In this document: positions 17,281-25,930 of the stretch, piece by piece
Numbering within the stretch: the first letter of the stretch is position 1
Layout: each line of letters begins with the position of its first letter
Assembly: GCA_937889225.1 (NCBI GenBank)
Contig: CALAST010000074.1
Location: 1 to 38,843, forward strand
Reading direction: 5' to 3'
Length of the DNA stretch: 38,843 bases
Source: an uncultured Lachnobacterium sp.
GTDB taxonomy: Bacteria > Bacillota > Clostridia > Lachnospirales > Lachnospiraceae
Notes under the pieces: model-generated
What the model was told of the DNA's origin: nothing
Database searches by the model: none
The model's input: only the letters and a program-made list of their open reading frames with translations
Translations under genes and position numbers: made by a program

Positions 17281-18276
17281 TTATTTTGTAATCACTAAGG
17301 TTCCATTTGCATCACTTAATGGAACCTTACAAATATTTATTCCCAATTCTTTTTCATATCGCTCAATTGCATTTTCAACCCCATGAAGTTCACTATTATA
17401 ATCATGCACAAATATGTATCCTCCAGAAACTAATCTTGGATAAAAATACCTAAGTCCCTCATAAATAGAATCTTCAAAATCCACATCTACTGACACAAAT
17501 ACAAACATTTCCTCTAACCCATCCAAAGAACTCGGAAAATATCCTTGTTTAATAATAATATTATCTATATACTTCATTTTTTGTATTACACATGATAGGT
17601 TTGTATGTTTATATGCCTCTATAAATGTTTGTGTGCAATTGTCCTGTTTCAATTCATGAATTGCCTCATTTGAATTGAATCCTTCAAATGAATCAAATAA
17701 GTAAATTTTTTTTTCTGGAAATGCTAGATTAATATATTGTGCAAACTCACCACGAAAAACACCTAATTCCGCAACTTCACCTTTTAATTTACGTTTACGA
17801 ATTTCTTTTACTACAAATTCAAATGTTCTTATTCTTACATAATCATCTCTAGGATAACCATCCTGCCAAAAATTCATAATCTCTTTAAAACACAAAGCAC
17901 CTGAAGCCTGTGTATCTCGCACAACATAATATCTGTTTCGTATAGTTTCAGTATACCTTTCGCCAAATATCTTTTTCACTAATTCATAATTAGAATTCAA
18001 ATCATAAAGTATATTATTTTTATAAAGAAAAACTATTTTACTCATATCAAATCCCATTTCTTTACATTGTACATAAATATCTTCGGAAAAAGAATTAATC
18101 ACTATAATAGCATCATATTGTTTATTAATAACATCATATGGATGCAATACTTTTTTTCCCATGCATTCTATTTTATTTAAATCATTATCAATAAAAGCTT
18201 CTATATCATTTAACTCAAGATATTTACCTATAACTTTCCCCATTAAACGACCTGTTCCCCAAACGTATATCTTCAT
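17281..18276 (-). CDS. TylF-type O-methyltransferase with N-terminal Rossmann module
   Basis: A 331-residue protein. The module is at residues 1-90 (MKIYVWGTGRLMGKV, then EAFIDNDLNKIE). Residues about 115-331 match the macrocin O-methyltransferase (TylF/MycF) family: GEVAELGVFRGEFAQ is the SAM loop, IYLFDSFEGF the acidic strand, and VSVDVDFEDS plus IFVHDYN supply the aspartates that bind a metal in the family. These enzymes methylate sugar hydroxyls, so a methylated residue or a methyl chain terminator is likely. Start ATG with GAGGA upstream. It is the first gene after the terminator of the surface-protein gene, only 27 bases on, with no room for a normal promoter, so the left block may depend on read-through. 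Confidence 0.85.
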   Translation of the reverse strand: MKIYVWGTGRLMGKVIGKYLELNDIEAFIDNDLNKIECMGKKVLHPYDVINKQYDAIIVINSFSEDIYVQCKEMGFDMSKIVFLYKNNILYDLNSNYELVKKIFGERYTETIRNRYYVVRDTQASGALCFKEIMNFWQDGYPRDDYVRIRTFEFVVKEIRKRKLKGEVAELGVFRGEFAQYINLAFPEKKIYLFDSFEGFNSNEAIHELKQDNCTQTFIEAYKHTNLSCVIQKMKYIDNIIIKQGYFPSSLDGLEEMFVFVSVDVDFEDSIYEGLRYFYPRLVSGGYIFVHDYNSELHGVENAIERYEKELGINICKVPLSDANGTLVITK

Positions 18277-18302
18277 ACTCGTATCCTCATTATTAATTTT
18301 TC

Positions 18303-18353
18303 AAAAATAAGAAATGGCATTCTTTAAGTTAACAAATAAACTTAAAGAATACC
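18303..18353 (-). terminator. strong intrinsic terminator after the surface-protein gene
   Basis: On the minus strand a 15-bp stem (GGTATTCTTTAAGTT with AACTTAAAGAATGCC, one G-T pair; arms 18339-18353 and 18316-18330) with an 8-base loop is followed by ATTTCTTATTTTT. It lies 43 bases after the stop of the secreted protein and marks the border between the middle and left blocks. Confidence 0.85.
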
Positions 18354-18396
18354 CTTTCCTTCACAATTATCTAATATTTATTTTTTCTACTAAGTA

Positions 18397-19497
18397 TTAC
18401 TTAACCTTTACTTTTATTGTAGTTGTTACTGTAATATTATTTACGGTTATATACTCAATTGAAAACTCTTTCATACCATCTCCATCTGCTTCTAATGCAT
18501 AATTAGCTACAAATCCAGCATCAACAGTATATGTAATAACCCCAGTTGTTTCATCTACTGTTTTAACTAAAGCATTTTCTAATACTGTATCATAAGACAC
18601 TCCATCAAAAGTTGCTGCTGCTAATGTGATTTCTTTTAATGCTCCATCACCTGTACCTGGTGTTACGGTAAATTTACCAACTTCTGTACTTGCAAATTTC
18701 GGTCCATTACCAGCAACCAACGCATATGTACCAGATACAATATCAGGTGTCACACCACTTTCATCTGCTTTATAACTAAATACAGCCTGAATGCTTAATT
18801 CAGTATTAGCAGTATCAAGGTATTCTTCCCATCCTTCAACCTGGTTTACACTACCACCAAGCTGAAATGCTGTTCCTTTATAATTGTTCTGTGTATCAGT
18901 ATCAATTACCAATTTAAATCCATTAGTAGCATCTCCAGTTACTTCATATGCTGCTTCTCCTAACCAGAATGTTGCTGTAGTATTGTCTGTAATAGCAACA
19001 GCTGCATCTGTAGATAATGCAGAACCTGTAACAGTATTAGTATTAGCAGTACTTGGTTTCATTGTTAAATAGATAGCCGGATTTTCAATTTCTGCTAAAC
19101 CTGCATCTGTAGTTACAAATGTTGCTGCATTAGAAGCTACGTTAGTAATACTAAACTTAACATCAACATTAACTGGTACACTACTTTCATTTACAATAAC
19201 AGCACCTGAATTTGTTGCTACTACAATTGCAGAAGTACCTGTTGCTGCCTTAATATCACTAACAGCCTGAGTTGTTGTGGTTAATAATCCGTATGGGTCA
19301 ATTGTAAAGTCAAGTGCCTTACCTGTTGGTAATGTTACCTTGTAAATTGGACTCTTATCATAGTCTACGACTGCACCAGAACCAGATACTGTAGTGTCAA
19401 GAGCAGAACCTGTAGTTACCTGTGATGCACTTACCGGAACTGTTCCCATTAACATTGTTGCAGTTGCTAATAAAGCAACCATTTTCTTTTTGTTCAT
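18397..19497 (-). CDS. secreted Thr/Ala/Val-rich surface protein
   Basis: A 366-residue protein with a clear Sec signal peptide: MNKKK, a hydrophobic stretch, and a likely cleavage after PVSA near residue 24. The mature part has no cysteine, is rich in Thr, Ala, Val and Asn, and reads as beta-sandwich repeats (YKVTLPTGKALDFTIDP, SSVPVNVDVKFSITN, TELSIQAVFSYK). There is no LPXTG, S-layer homology or choline-binding repeat, so how it stays on the surface is not evident. I do not recognise the family by name. The very strong AAGGAGGAAG ribosome site and the terminator right behind suggest high expression. With the 188-residue protein it forms a two-gene unit behind a sigma-D promoter. It could be a subunit of a surface layer or fibre and, being Thr-rich, an acceptor for the glycan made by the cluster; both are inference. 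Confidence 0.75.
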   Translation of the reverse strand: MNKKKMVALLATATMLMGTVPVSASQVTTGSALDTTVSGSGAVVDYDKSPIYKVTLPTGKALDFTIDPYGLLTTTTQAVSDIKAATGTSAIVVATNSGAVIVNESSVPVNVDVKFSITNVASNAATFVTTDAGLAEIENPAIYLTMKPSTANTNTVTGSALSTDAAVAITDNTTATFWLGEAAYEVTGDATNGFKLVIDTDTQNNYKGTAFQLGGSVNQVEGWEEYLDTANTELSIQAVFSYKADESGVTPDIVSGTYALVAGNGPKFASTEVGKFTVTPGTGDGALKEITLAAATFDGVSYDTVLENALVKTVDETTGVITYTVDAGFVANYALEADGDGMKEFSIEYITVNNITVTTTIKVKVK

Positions 19498-19549
19498 AAT
19501 TCTTCCTCCTTGAAAAAATAAATAATATTAAAATCTGGTGGTTTCATTT

Positions 19550-20116
19550 TTAGTTCAATATATGAAGTGTAATTGCTACAGCTACCGTTGTAATTTCCTG
19601 ATGTTCATCATCAACAAGATGATATATAACAATAGCAGGATAATCCCCTTTATCTAAAGCCTTATCAAGAACTATCTCATTCATCTTTTCACCTACCGGA
19701 AGATATGGTGAAGAATAAACAAGTTCTCCTGTGGATTCCAGATAAACATCAAAATAAACTGTACGCTTATTTGAAGTAGCATTTTCTACATATGCATTTG
19801 TTGAAGCAGATTTTCCATCATAAAAATTCCAATCAATAGTCATAGAAGTTGTATAATACGCATCTTCTATTGGTGTATCCAATGCTTCTTTTACTTCTTC
19901 TACATTTTCCTTCGAAACAAAAGTTGCACGACCATCTTTAGCAATCTCTTCTTTCTCATCTTTTGTGAAATATGAATATGCTAATGCAACTACTGCAACT
20001 ACAAGAACACAGATAATAGAACTTAAAACAATAATTGTTTTCTTTCCTTGTTTTCCACTATTACTAGCGTTATTGTTTTGCATTGTTGAAGATACTGTAA
20101 CTTCCTCTTCTTTCAT
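19550..20116 (-). CDS. membrane-anchored protein with a small extracellular domain, unknown function
   Basis: A 188-residue protein. About 25 polar residues precede one membrane helix (about 27-50). Then come a charged linker and an extracellular beta-rich domain (about 75-188: YTTSMTIDWNFYDGKS, TVYFDVYLESTGELVY, DYPAIVIYHLVDD, TTVAVAITLHILN). There are no catalytic motifs. It lies directly before the secreted protein gene (52 bases) and shares its promoter, so it may anchor or help assemble that protein. The N-terminal Asn/Ser/Lys-rich tail would stay in the cytoplasm. I do not recognise the family. Confidence 0.7.
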   Translation of the reverse strand: MKEEEVTVSSTMQNNNASNSGKQGKKTIIVLSSIICVLVVAVVALAYSYFTKDEKEEIAKDGRATFVSKENVEEVKEALDTPIEDAYYTTSMTIDWNFYDGKSASTNAYVENATSNKRTVYFDVYLESTGELVYSSPYLPVGEKMNEIVLDKALDKGDYPAIVIYHLVDDEHQEITTVAVAITLHILN

Positions 20117-20216
20117 TTTAGATTCCTTTCATTAATGATTATATTAACTATCCACCAGATAACAAAATGATATAAATAATATGATATATATACTTTATAT
20201 CATTCCCTTACATTTT

Positions 20217-20243
20217 ATATCGGCACAAGTCCGATAAACTTTA
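20217..20243 (-). promoter_or_regulatory. sigma-D (sigma-28, flagellar) promoter
   Basis: On the minus strand TAAAGTTT (20243-20236), 11 bases, then GCCGATAT (20224-20217). Counted the Bacillus way this is TAAA-N15-GCCGATAT, a near-perfect match to the consensus of the motility sigma factor. The predicted start is about 95 bases before the 188-residue gene. Part of the site also forms a dyad (TATCGG / CCGATA), which might instead be an operator, but the match of both boxes and the spacing favours a promoter. Confidence 0.75.
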
Positions 20244-20300
20244 GTACAAATTTTATTAAAAATAGAATACCTTAAAATATTTATAATAGCAAGCAAAATT

Positions 20301-22130
20301 TTATTTAATACCATTATTTTTAGCTATAACAACATCTTGTTTCCTTATCATATGATTACATGCAAATCCAATTCCCAACAATGCCCAGTAAATTATAGAT
20401 ACCCCAATTGTAGAATCATTTACCAACCCTGCAATCATAAAACTTATAGTTGCTATAAATATTCCAGCTCCACAACTTTCTGTAAAAGTTGACAATTCCC
20501 GCTTATAATACAATTTAAAACAACAAACAATATACCATAGATTAAATACCAAAAATGCAATCAACGATAATACACCCGTCTGAATTCCAGTCTGCAAATA
20601 CATGCTATGGGGCTTTGTAATTAATTGTGTTTTCCAACCATTCTGTATCAAAGACACATAATCATACTGTGGAAACATTAATGCATAGGTATCTGGTCCG
20701 CTTCCAAGAATCAATGTTTCTTTCAATATTGGAATTGACTTACTCCAAATATATCCTCTTCCACTAAAACCACCCATCAAACTAAATACAAACGAATCGT
20801 AAGTTTCTGATGAATATAATTTCGTACTTCTACCATAAAGATTTGTGTAAAGATAAGTCTTATCTTGTTCTGAATAAAAGACAAAAAACTTATTGTCTCC
20901 AACTTTTATGGAAAAACCAACATGTTTATTGCTATCCATACCAAAGATAAATTCTAGACCTTCATACTTTGCATCTTCCAAAGCATATCCATCTTTTGTT
21001 TCATTGGTTCTAGTTGCAACCTTATTCCCATTCAAATCAACAATTTCAATATTATATGTATCAGATTCGTCTTTGTTATATTTTATCCTAAGCGTTTCTC
21101 CATTATATGTAACCGTATAATCCTCATCATTCAAAGTAATATCCGATAGTTCATAGACCTTTTTTTCTACTACATCTTGTATTACACGATCTACTGTGTT
21201 AGAAACAACAGACGTTTCTCCTTGCAACATATTCAAGCCTATAAATACTATGATACTAACTAAATATATTGGAATCATCTTTTTCCAATGATTCTTCCCA
21301 AAATATAGTAACATAAAAAGCATACACGGAATAATAGTAAGTACAGCTGTTTTTGATTTTGCACCCACAAGACAAACTATTACCATAGATAAAAGTACTA
21401 TATAAAATATCGCATATCCTTTCTTCTTTGCACTAAATGCTAATACTACTAATAATGGCATTAAAATACAAGCATATACGCCAACATAATTGGGATTAAA
21501 TAAGGATGCATATACACGCCCTTCCCCAAAAGCCAATGTTAATGAATCTTTATGACCTGCATATTTACTAGGAAAAATTAAATCCTTCCCCAAATCTGTC
21601 ATATAAAAATCATATCCAAAAAACTGCGAAATACCAATTGCACACAAAATAAACACACCTACAAAAAAGACAGAAAATATAATCTTCAATTGTGTTTCAG
21701 ACTTAATTACAGCAAATGCATAGTAACATATCATGCAATAACCAAATATCGCAAATGCAGATTCCAACATCGCATAAAAACCATTCCATGTTTGAATTGG
21801 AGCTACGGAAGCTAATGAGGAAAATACTACCAGAATAAAGTATATTGCTAAAGGTAAAAAAGTAATTGGCATGGACAATTTTTTTCTAAATAGTAAATAT
21901 ACAAAACCTATTACTAAGACACCATCTAATAACATTATTGCTTGGTTTTTATAATACATAAACATGTCCATTAACCAATTATCTGTAGAAAACCATGAAT
22001 AACCTGATAATTCTGGATCATAATATGTAATTCGAACAATTAATGGTATGACCGCAATTGCAAACATAATCGGAATTAGTAGTATATACTTTTCCAAAAA
22101 GTTACTTATTTTCTCTTTTGATAATGACAT
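20301..22130 (-). CDS. O-antigen ligase/polymerase-like membrane protein with a large extracellular insert
   Basis: A 609-residue polytopic protein (about 11-12 hydrophobic helices). Family signs are FNPNYVGVYA after a loop, SGRGYIWSKS (about 456-465, the R-x-x-x-W type element) and KPHSMYLQTG with His508 in the long outer loop. These are as expected of the Wzy_C/WaaL family, which joins glycans to lipid, polymerises them or transfers them to proteins. Between about residues 303 and 450 sits an extra beta-rich soluble stretch, larger than the usual periplasmic loop. It follows LicD by 17 bases and precedes the sigma-D promoter. In a Gram-positive it probably acts as polymerase or ligase on the outer face; protein O-glycosylation is another family option. 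Confidence 0.8.
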   Translation of the reverse strand: MSLSKEKISNFLEKYILLIPIMFAIAVIPLIVRITYYDPELSGYSWFSTDNWLMDMFMYYKNQAIMLLDGVLVIGFVYLLFRKKLSMPITFLPLAIYFILVVFSSLASVAPIQTWNGFYAMLESAFAIFGYCMICYYAFAVIKSETQLKIIFSVFFVGVFILCAIGISQFFGYDFYMTDLGKDLIFPSKYAGHKDSLTLAFGEGRVYASLFNPNYVGVYACILMPLLVVLAFSAKKKGYAIFYIVLLSMVIVCLVGAKSKTAVLTIIPCMLFMLLYFGKNHWKKMIPIYLVSIIVFIGLNMLQGETSVVSNTVDRVIQDVVEKKVYELSDITLNDEDYTVTYNGETLRIKYNKDESDTYNIEIVDLNGNKVATRTNETKDGYALEDAKYEGLEFIFGMDSNKHVGFSIKVGDNKFFVFYSEQDKTYLYTNLYGRSTKLYSSETYDSFVFSLMGGFSGRGYIWSKSIPILKETLILGSGPDTYALMFPQYDYVSLIQNGWKTQLITKPHSMYLQTGIQTGVLSLIAFLVFNLWYIVCCFKLYYKRELSTFTESCGAGIFIATISFMIAGLVNDSTIGVSIIYWALLGIGFACNHMIRKQDVVIAKNNGIK

Positions 22131-22147
22131 TTCTTAAAATAACCTCC

Positions 22148-22954
22148 CTATATTCTTAACGCACTCACCGGATGCACTTTTCTTTTTCCCTCTGGTGGTA
22201 ATTCCATATAATTCCCAAATTTAAAGCCCAGATATTCATCATATTTTTTTATTCCTTGAAATACAATTCCTTCAAATTCCGTATCCTGACTTTCTTCATA
22301 CCATCTTTTATAATATCCCCACTCTTTATTCGGAGTAGGAAACATCAATATGCGAACCATCTTAGTATCTTTGTATGCTGCTTTTTTTATCATTCTATGA
22401 TAGTATTTAAATACTTTTTCTACTGGAACTCTATCCATAAAACTATATATTTTCCTTTTAAAAGCAGATGTATCTGCAACTTTCCCTACTTTTGCCCATA
22501 AAAATTTCCGAACACAGAAACATTCAAAATTTTTCAAACTTCTTAACACATAGTTATCCGGAACGCCATCTAATGGAAATATATCTATAAAAATACCTTG
22601 TTCATATGGCATATGTTCTTGATATTCTCTCAGAAATACCGTATTTTTTCTCCGAAGTTTACCATATCCCCAACGATATCCTAATGTATTTCGATGATCC
22701 TGAAAATAAAAACGAGTAGTATCTAATTCTGTGTCACATGCTATACGAAACTTTTCATATTCCTCTCGCAATAATGCAACATCTGCATCATCATCCCATG
22801 GAATATATCCACCATGACGAATAGCACCTAAAAGTGTTCCTGCAATAATGTTATAATGAATATCACATTTTTTACATATTCGATCTACTTCCTGTAACAA
22901 TTCAAGTTGTACTAATTGTATTTTTCTTAATGTATCGTTATCAATAACTATCAT
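22148..22954 (-). CDS. LicD family phosphotransferase
   Basis: A 268-residue protein with the LicD signature in its first 60 residues: a helix LLQEVDRICKKCDIHYN, then AGTLLGAIRHGGYIPWDDDA. The Asp cluster (54-58) is the metal and nucleotide site of the nucleotidyltransferase-like fold. LicD proteins transfer phosphocholine or other phospho-groups from CDP carriers to surface glycans. With the cytidylyltransferases and the glycerophosphotransferase-like gene nearby this fits addition of a phosphate-linked side group. The ATG overlaps the stop of the upstream gene by one base (TAATG). Confidence 0.85.
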   Translation of the reverse strand: MIVIDNDTLRKIQLVQLELLQEVDRICKKCDIHYNIIAGTLLGAIRHGGYIPWDDDADVALLREEYEKFRIACDTELDTTRFYFQDHRNTLGYRWGYGKLRRKNTVFLREYQEHMPYEQGIFIDIFPLDGVPDNYVLRSLKNFECFCVRKFLWAKVGKVADTSAFKRKIYSFMDRVPVEKVFKYYHRMIKKAAYKDTKMVRILMFPTPNKEWGYYKRWYEESQDTEFEGIVFQGIKKYDEYLGFKFGNYMELPPEGKRKVHPVSALRI

Positions 22955-25515
22955 TAAACCACTTGCACCTCTTTTATTTCAGAAAATTTTAAATTCCTCC
23001 TCACAACCTCATGCACTTTCCTACCACAATCCCCATCACAACTCGCATTAATTTCTTCATAAGAGCGAATCTGCTTTTCTTTCTCAAACACATTTCCCGA
23101 AACTGAATCATCCAGAAAATCCTTAAGTGTATGAAATGAATTTTCCATACAACAATACTTAAGCCAATCAGATTCTTCACAAAATCCTTCTGTATGTGCC
23201 TGCAATTCTGTTTTATCATACTCTACAGGAATTTCTTTATATTCACTAGCCCCCAAATTTACATCATATAATCTCGCATTATAGATAGAAAAATAACGAC
23301 AAGTTGTGTCATCTGCATTATTTGGATTACCCATCAAATATCCACATGACCAAAAGCTATAATACTCGCTCTTAGGCTTTTCTTCATTAGGAATTGGCAG
23401 TTTCCATTCTTCCATCCTGCCACTTTCTTTATCCAATCGAACAAACATATTTCCCCATAAAGGAGAAAAATATACATATTTCTTATCAAAAGCCGCCCAA
23501 ATAAATGGTCTGTCCTCACACAGATATCCATATGGCCTATTCTTGCACACAAATCCTTTCGGTAAATTCGAATATTCCTTTCGGTTTCCATTCTGTGGAT
23601 TCCATCGTGTAATGATTCTTCCGGTAAAGGGAAGCATCCACACTTCCTTGCCATCTGAAACCATCGCTGCACATCCACAAGTATGGCTTGCTCCGGTAGA
23701 TAACAATTGCACATTTCCTGTACTATTTTCTATCGCAAGCACATTATTATCTGTTGGAGATGCAAGCAACAAATAATTGTTCCATGAACAATAACCGCCT
23801 ACTCGCCATTCCCCCTGTACCTGCTTTACAAAGATTTCATTATAACCTTTTATATACTCTATCTTTTTCGCATTTACATGATATCTCACAATCGTCGGAT
23901 AACTGCGTGGAATTAAATAAATATACTCCCCAATTGCAATCGCACCATAAAATGCTCCCATCTGTTCTAACTCTCGTTTTAACAATACTCGCTCTGCAAT
24001 CTTTTCATTCTCTATTACCACAATCTCCTGTGCATTTGCAGGACACACATAGCTTCTTTTTCCAATCGTAATTACAATATTAAAATAATTTCCTCCTGCA
24101 TACTCACATAAATCACATACATAATGGTACTTATAATCAGACTCTGCCGCATGATACAATTTATTTCCCTGCGTCACTTTCCAGTTATCATCTGCATATG
24201 CACTAAATTCCCTTATAATCTCCCCTCGCCAATCATCCTCCTCTGGAAGATGATGAATATTATTATTGAGAATAAACATCGGTTTCCCAACCACTCCAAA
24301 CAACGAAGTCACCGAAGTTCCTGCATCTCCAATATACGCATCACACAATGCAATCGTATTTGTAATATCCGGTGTGGTATCATAAATACCCAAACCACTC
24401 TCCAAAAATTCTTTCTTCAATCTATCATAAACAGGTCGAAACTCTTTCCTCATGCTGTCAATGGTGCTTTCAAACAACGGATGCGGTCTCCAAAGAATAC
24501 ATGCATCATCCCTTCCACGAAAAATATGGAACACATACTCCATCTTCTTAAAAAATCGTTCCGTATCTGCTAACATTCCACCCAGACTGGTATTATAAAA
24601 ATAAACTTTTTTCCCCTGCATCTTTTTTGCCCATTCTTTTGGTGGCTGTGGGGGATTATTGCAAATGCGAATCACTCTATCAAACTTTGGTGAACCAAAT
24701 GCCAAAAATTTTTCATCCGGTAATGCTGCGTCAAAATATTTCCGATACTTCTCCGCTTGAATGACAATATAGTCCGCATTATAATACGCCAAACACTTTT
24801 CCTGTGCTTCTGCCATTCCGCCTGCTGTATTATAATATGGTATATATACCAAACAATCAGTATGTTTTTTCAATTTATCCGAATAAAACCTCGGTTCTAC
24901 GCTTGTGACATTATTCGCCCAGTCATATGGATTATGAATATAAATCACATCCGGATTCCGTTCCTCAAATACATAGTCCTCATAATGTGTAATTGGTACT
25001 TAACTTGGAAACTGGTTTCCTTCATAATGCAGTTCTCCAAATGTTCCATCCGGTTTTTTGTCATAATATGGAATTGGTACAACATATGCTTCACAATCCG
25101 TATCGGCATCCGCTTCCATCCAAACACTCTCTAAAGAATCCCACATACTAGCCTTGTATGGCATAAAGACTACTTCCAATTTTGGGTTTATTTGAGAAAT
25201 TATGGAACTCATTTCATCCCATCTCAAATATAATTGCTTAACTGCTTCTTTTGCAGCCTCTGTTTTATGTTCTTCTAATACTGTATATATAAGTTCTAAT
25301 TGCTGTTTATATCGCTCAATTACTTGTATCAAAGCTGAATCTTCTTTTTCTGATTCCAAAGCAGTCTGATACATCAACTGAATACCATCATAACTATCTG
25401 CTATAAAATTTAATGTCTGCTGCATATTTACAGCAATGTTTTTTAGGATATATTCATTCACAGAAGGAAGAATATTTATGAAATTTTCTAATTGTTTTTT
25501 GGTTGCTTTTCTCAT
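22954..25515 (-). pseudogene. CDP-glycerol glycerophosphotransferase-like gene split by one in-frame TAA
   Basis: Read as one frame, this would be an 853-residue protein interrupted by a single TAA at 25002-25000 (QFPS-stop-VPITHYEDYVFEE). The flanking residues continue the same domain and the frame is unchanged, so this is a nonsense change (from TAT or TAC most simply), not a frameshift. The first 171 residues are helical. The next 330 have the features of TagB/TagF-like transferases: TDCLVYIPYYNTAGG, LAFGSPKFDRV, LWRPHPLFEST, DAYIGDAGTSV and GKPMFILNN. After that come repeats such as KEVWMLPFTGRIITRW and KYVYFSPLWGNMFVRLD, which look like a beta-propeller. The downstream 664 codons could restart at a GTG (24948), but the spacing to GAGG is poor. 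It may be a recent pseudogene, suppressed, or a sequencing error. In the intact state it would polymerise or add glycerol phosphate-like units. Confidence 0.75.
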
Positions 25516-25592
25516 AATAATAACTCAACTTTCCGCAAATCATATAATAAAAGACATATACCATCTTAGCACATGCCTTGTATTTTAAAGTA

Positions 25593-25832
25593 TTAAGTGT
25601 TTAACAATGCAACAATCTCTGTAAAATTGATAAATAAGTCATCATAGATATTAACTTTTATTATAGAATCAAACGTATATGGAATATTAAGAATATCTCT
25701 TTCAAAATAATTCACAGTTACAGATTTTCGACGTGGGTCTACAATCCAATATTCACGTACCCCTGCATTTTTATAATAGTAAAGCTTTCGGATATAATCA
25801 TCTGCCGCATTACCGGGAGAAACAATTTCCAC
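25593..25832 (-). pseudogene. Uma2-type (DUF820) endonuclease fragment
   Basis: 79 codons matching the C-terminal half of the Uma2/DUF820 family: MEIVSPGNAADDYIRKL, YYYKNAGVREYWIVDP and YFERDILNIPYTFD. The family is typically around 190 residues; the N-terminal half is missing and a TAA lies in frame only four codons before the GTG that starts the open frame. The nuclease-fold residues in the E-x-V-S-P and E-Y-W-x-V-D strands remain, but the protein should not fold alone. A strong promoter upstream now leads into this remnant and the broken transferase gene. Confidence 0.7.
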
Positions 25833-25888
25833 CTTTTGATTTTATATAGTTTCGAATAGTAACAAGTAATTCTGTAAGGATAGGTTCT

Positions 25889-25917
25889 ATTATAGCTTAG
25901 TTCTATAAAAATGTCTA
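25889..25917 (-). promoter_or_regulatory. sigma-A type promoter before the Uma2 remnant
   Basis: On the minus strand TAGACA (25917-25912), 17 bases, TATAAT (25894-25889): five of six and six of six matches. The start would be near 25882. It lies in the 98-base gap after the phosphodiesterase fusion and would drive the remnant, the broken transferase and possibly licD. Confidence 0.7.
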
Positions 25918-25930
25918 GCTTTTTGTACTA

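Noticed and set aside
24124..24573. Plus-strand open frame of 149 codons
   Set aside because: Antisense shadow of the glycerophosphotransferase-like gene; composition (Ile/His/Cys rich) is that of a mirror frame.
24998..25005. Phase-variable homopolymer as cause of the broken gene
   Set aside because: The frame is unchanged across the stop and there is no long repeat tract; a point change explains it.
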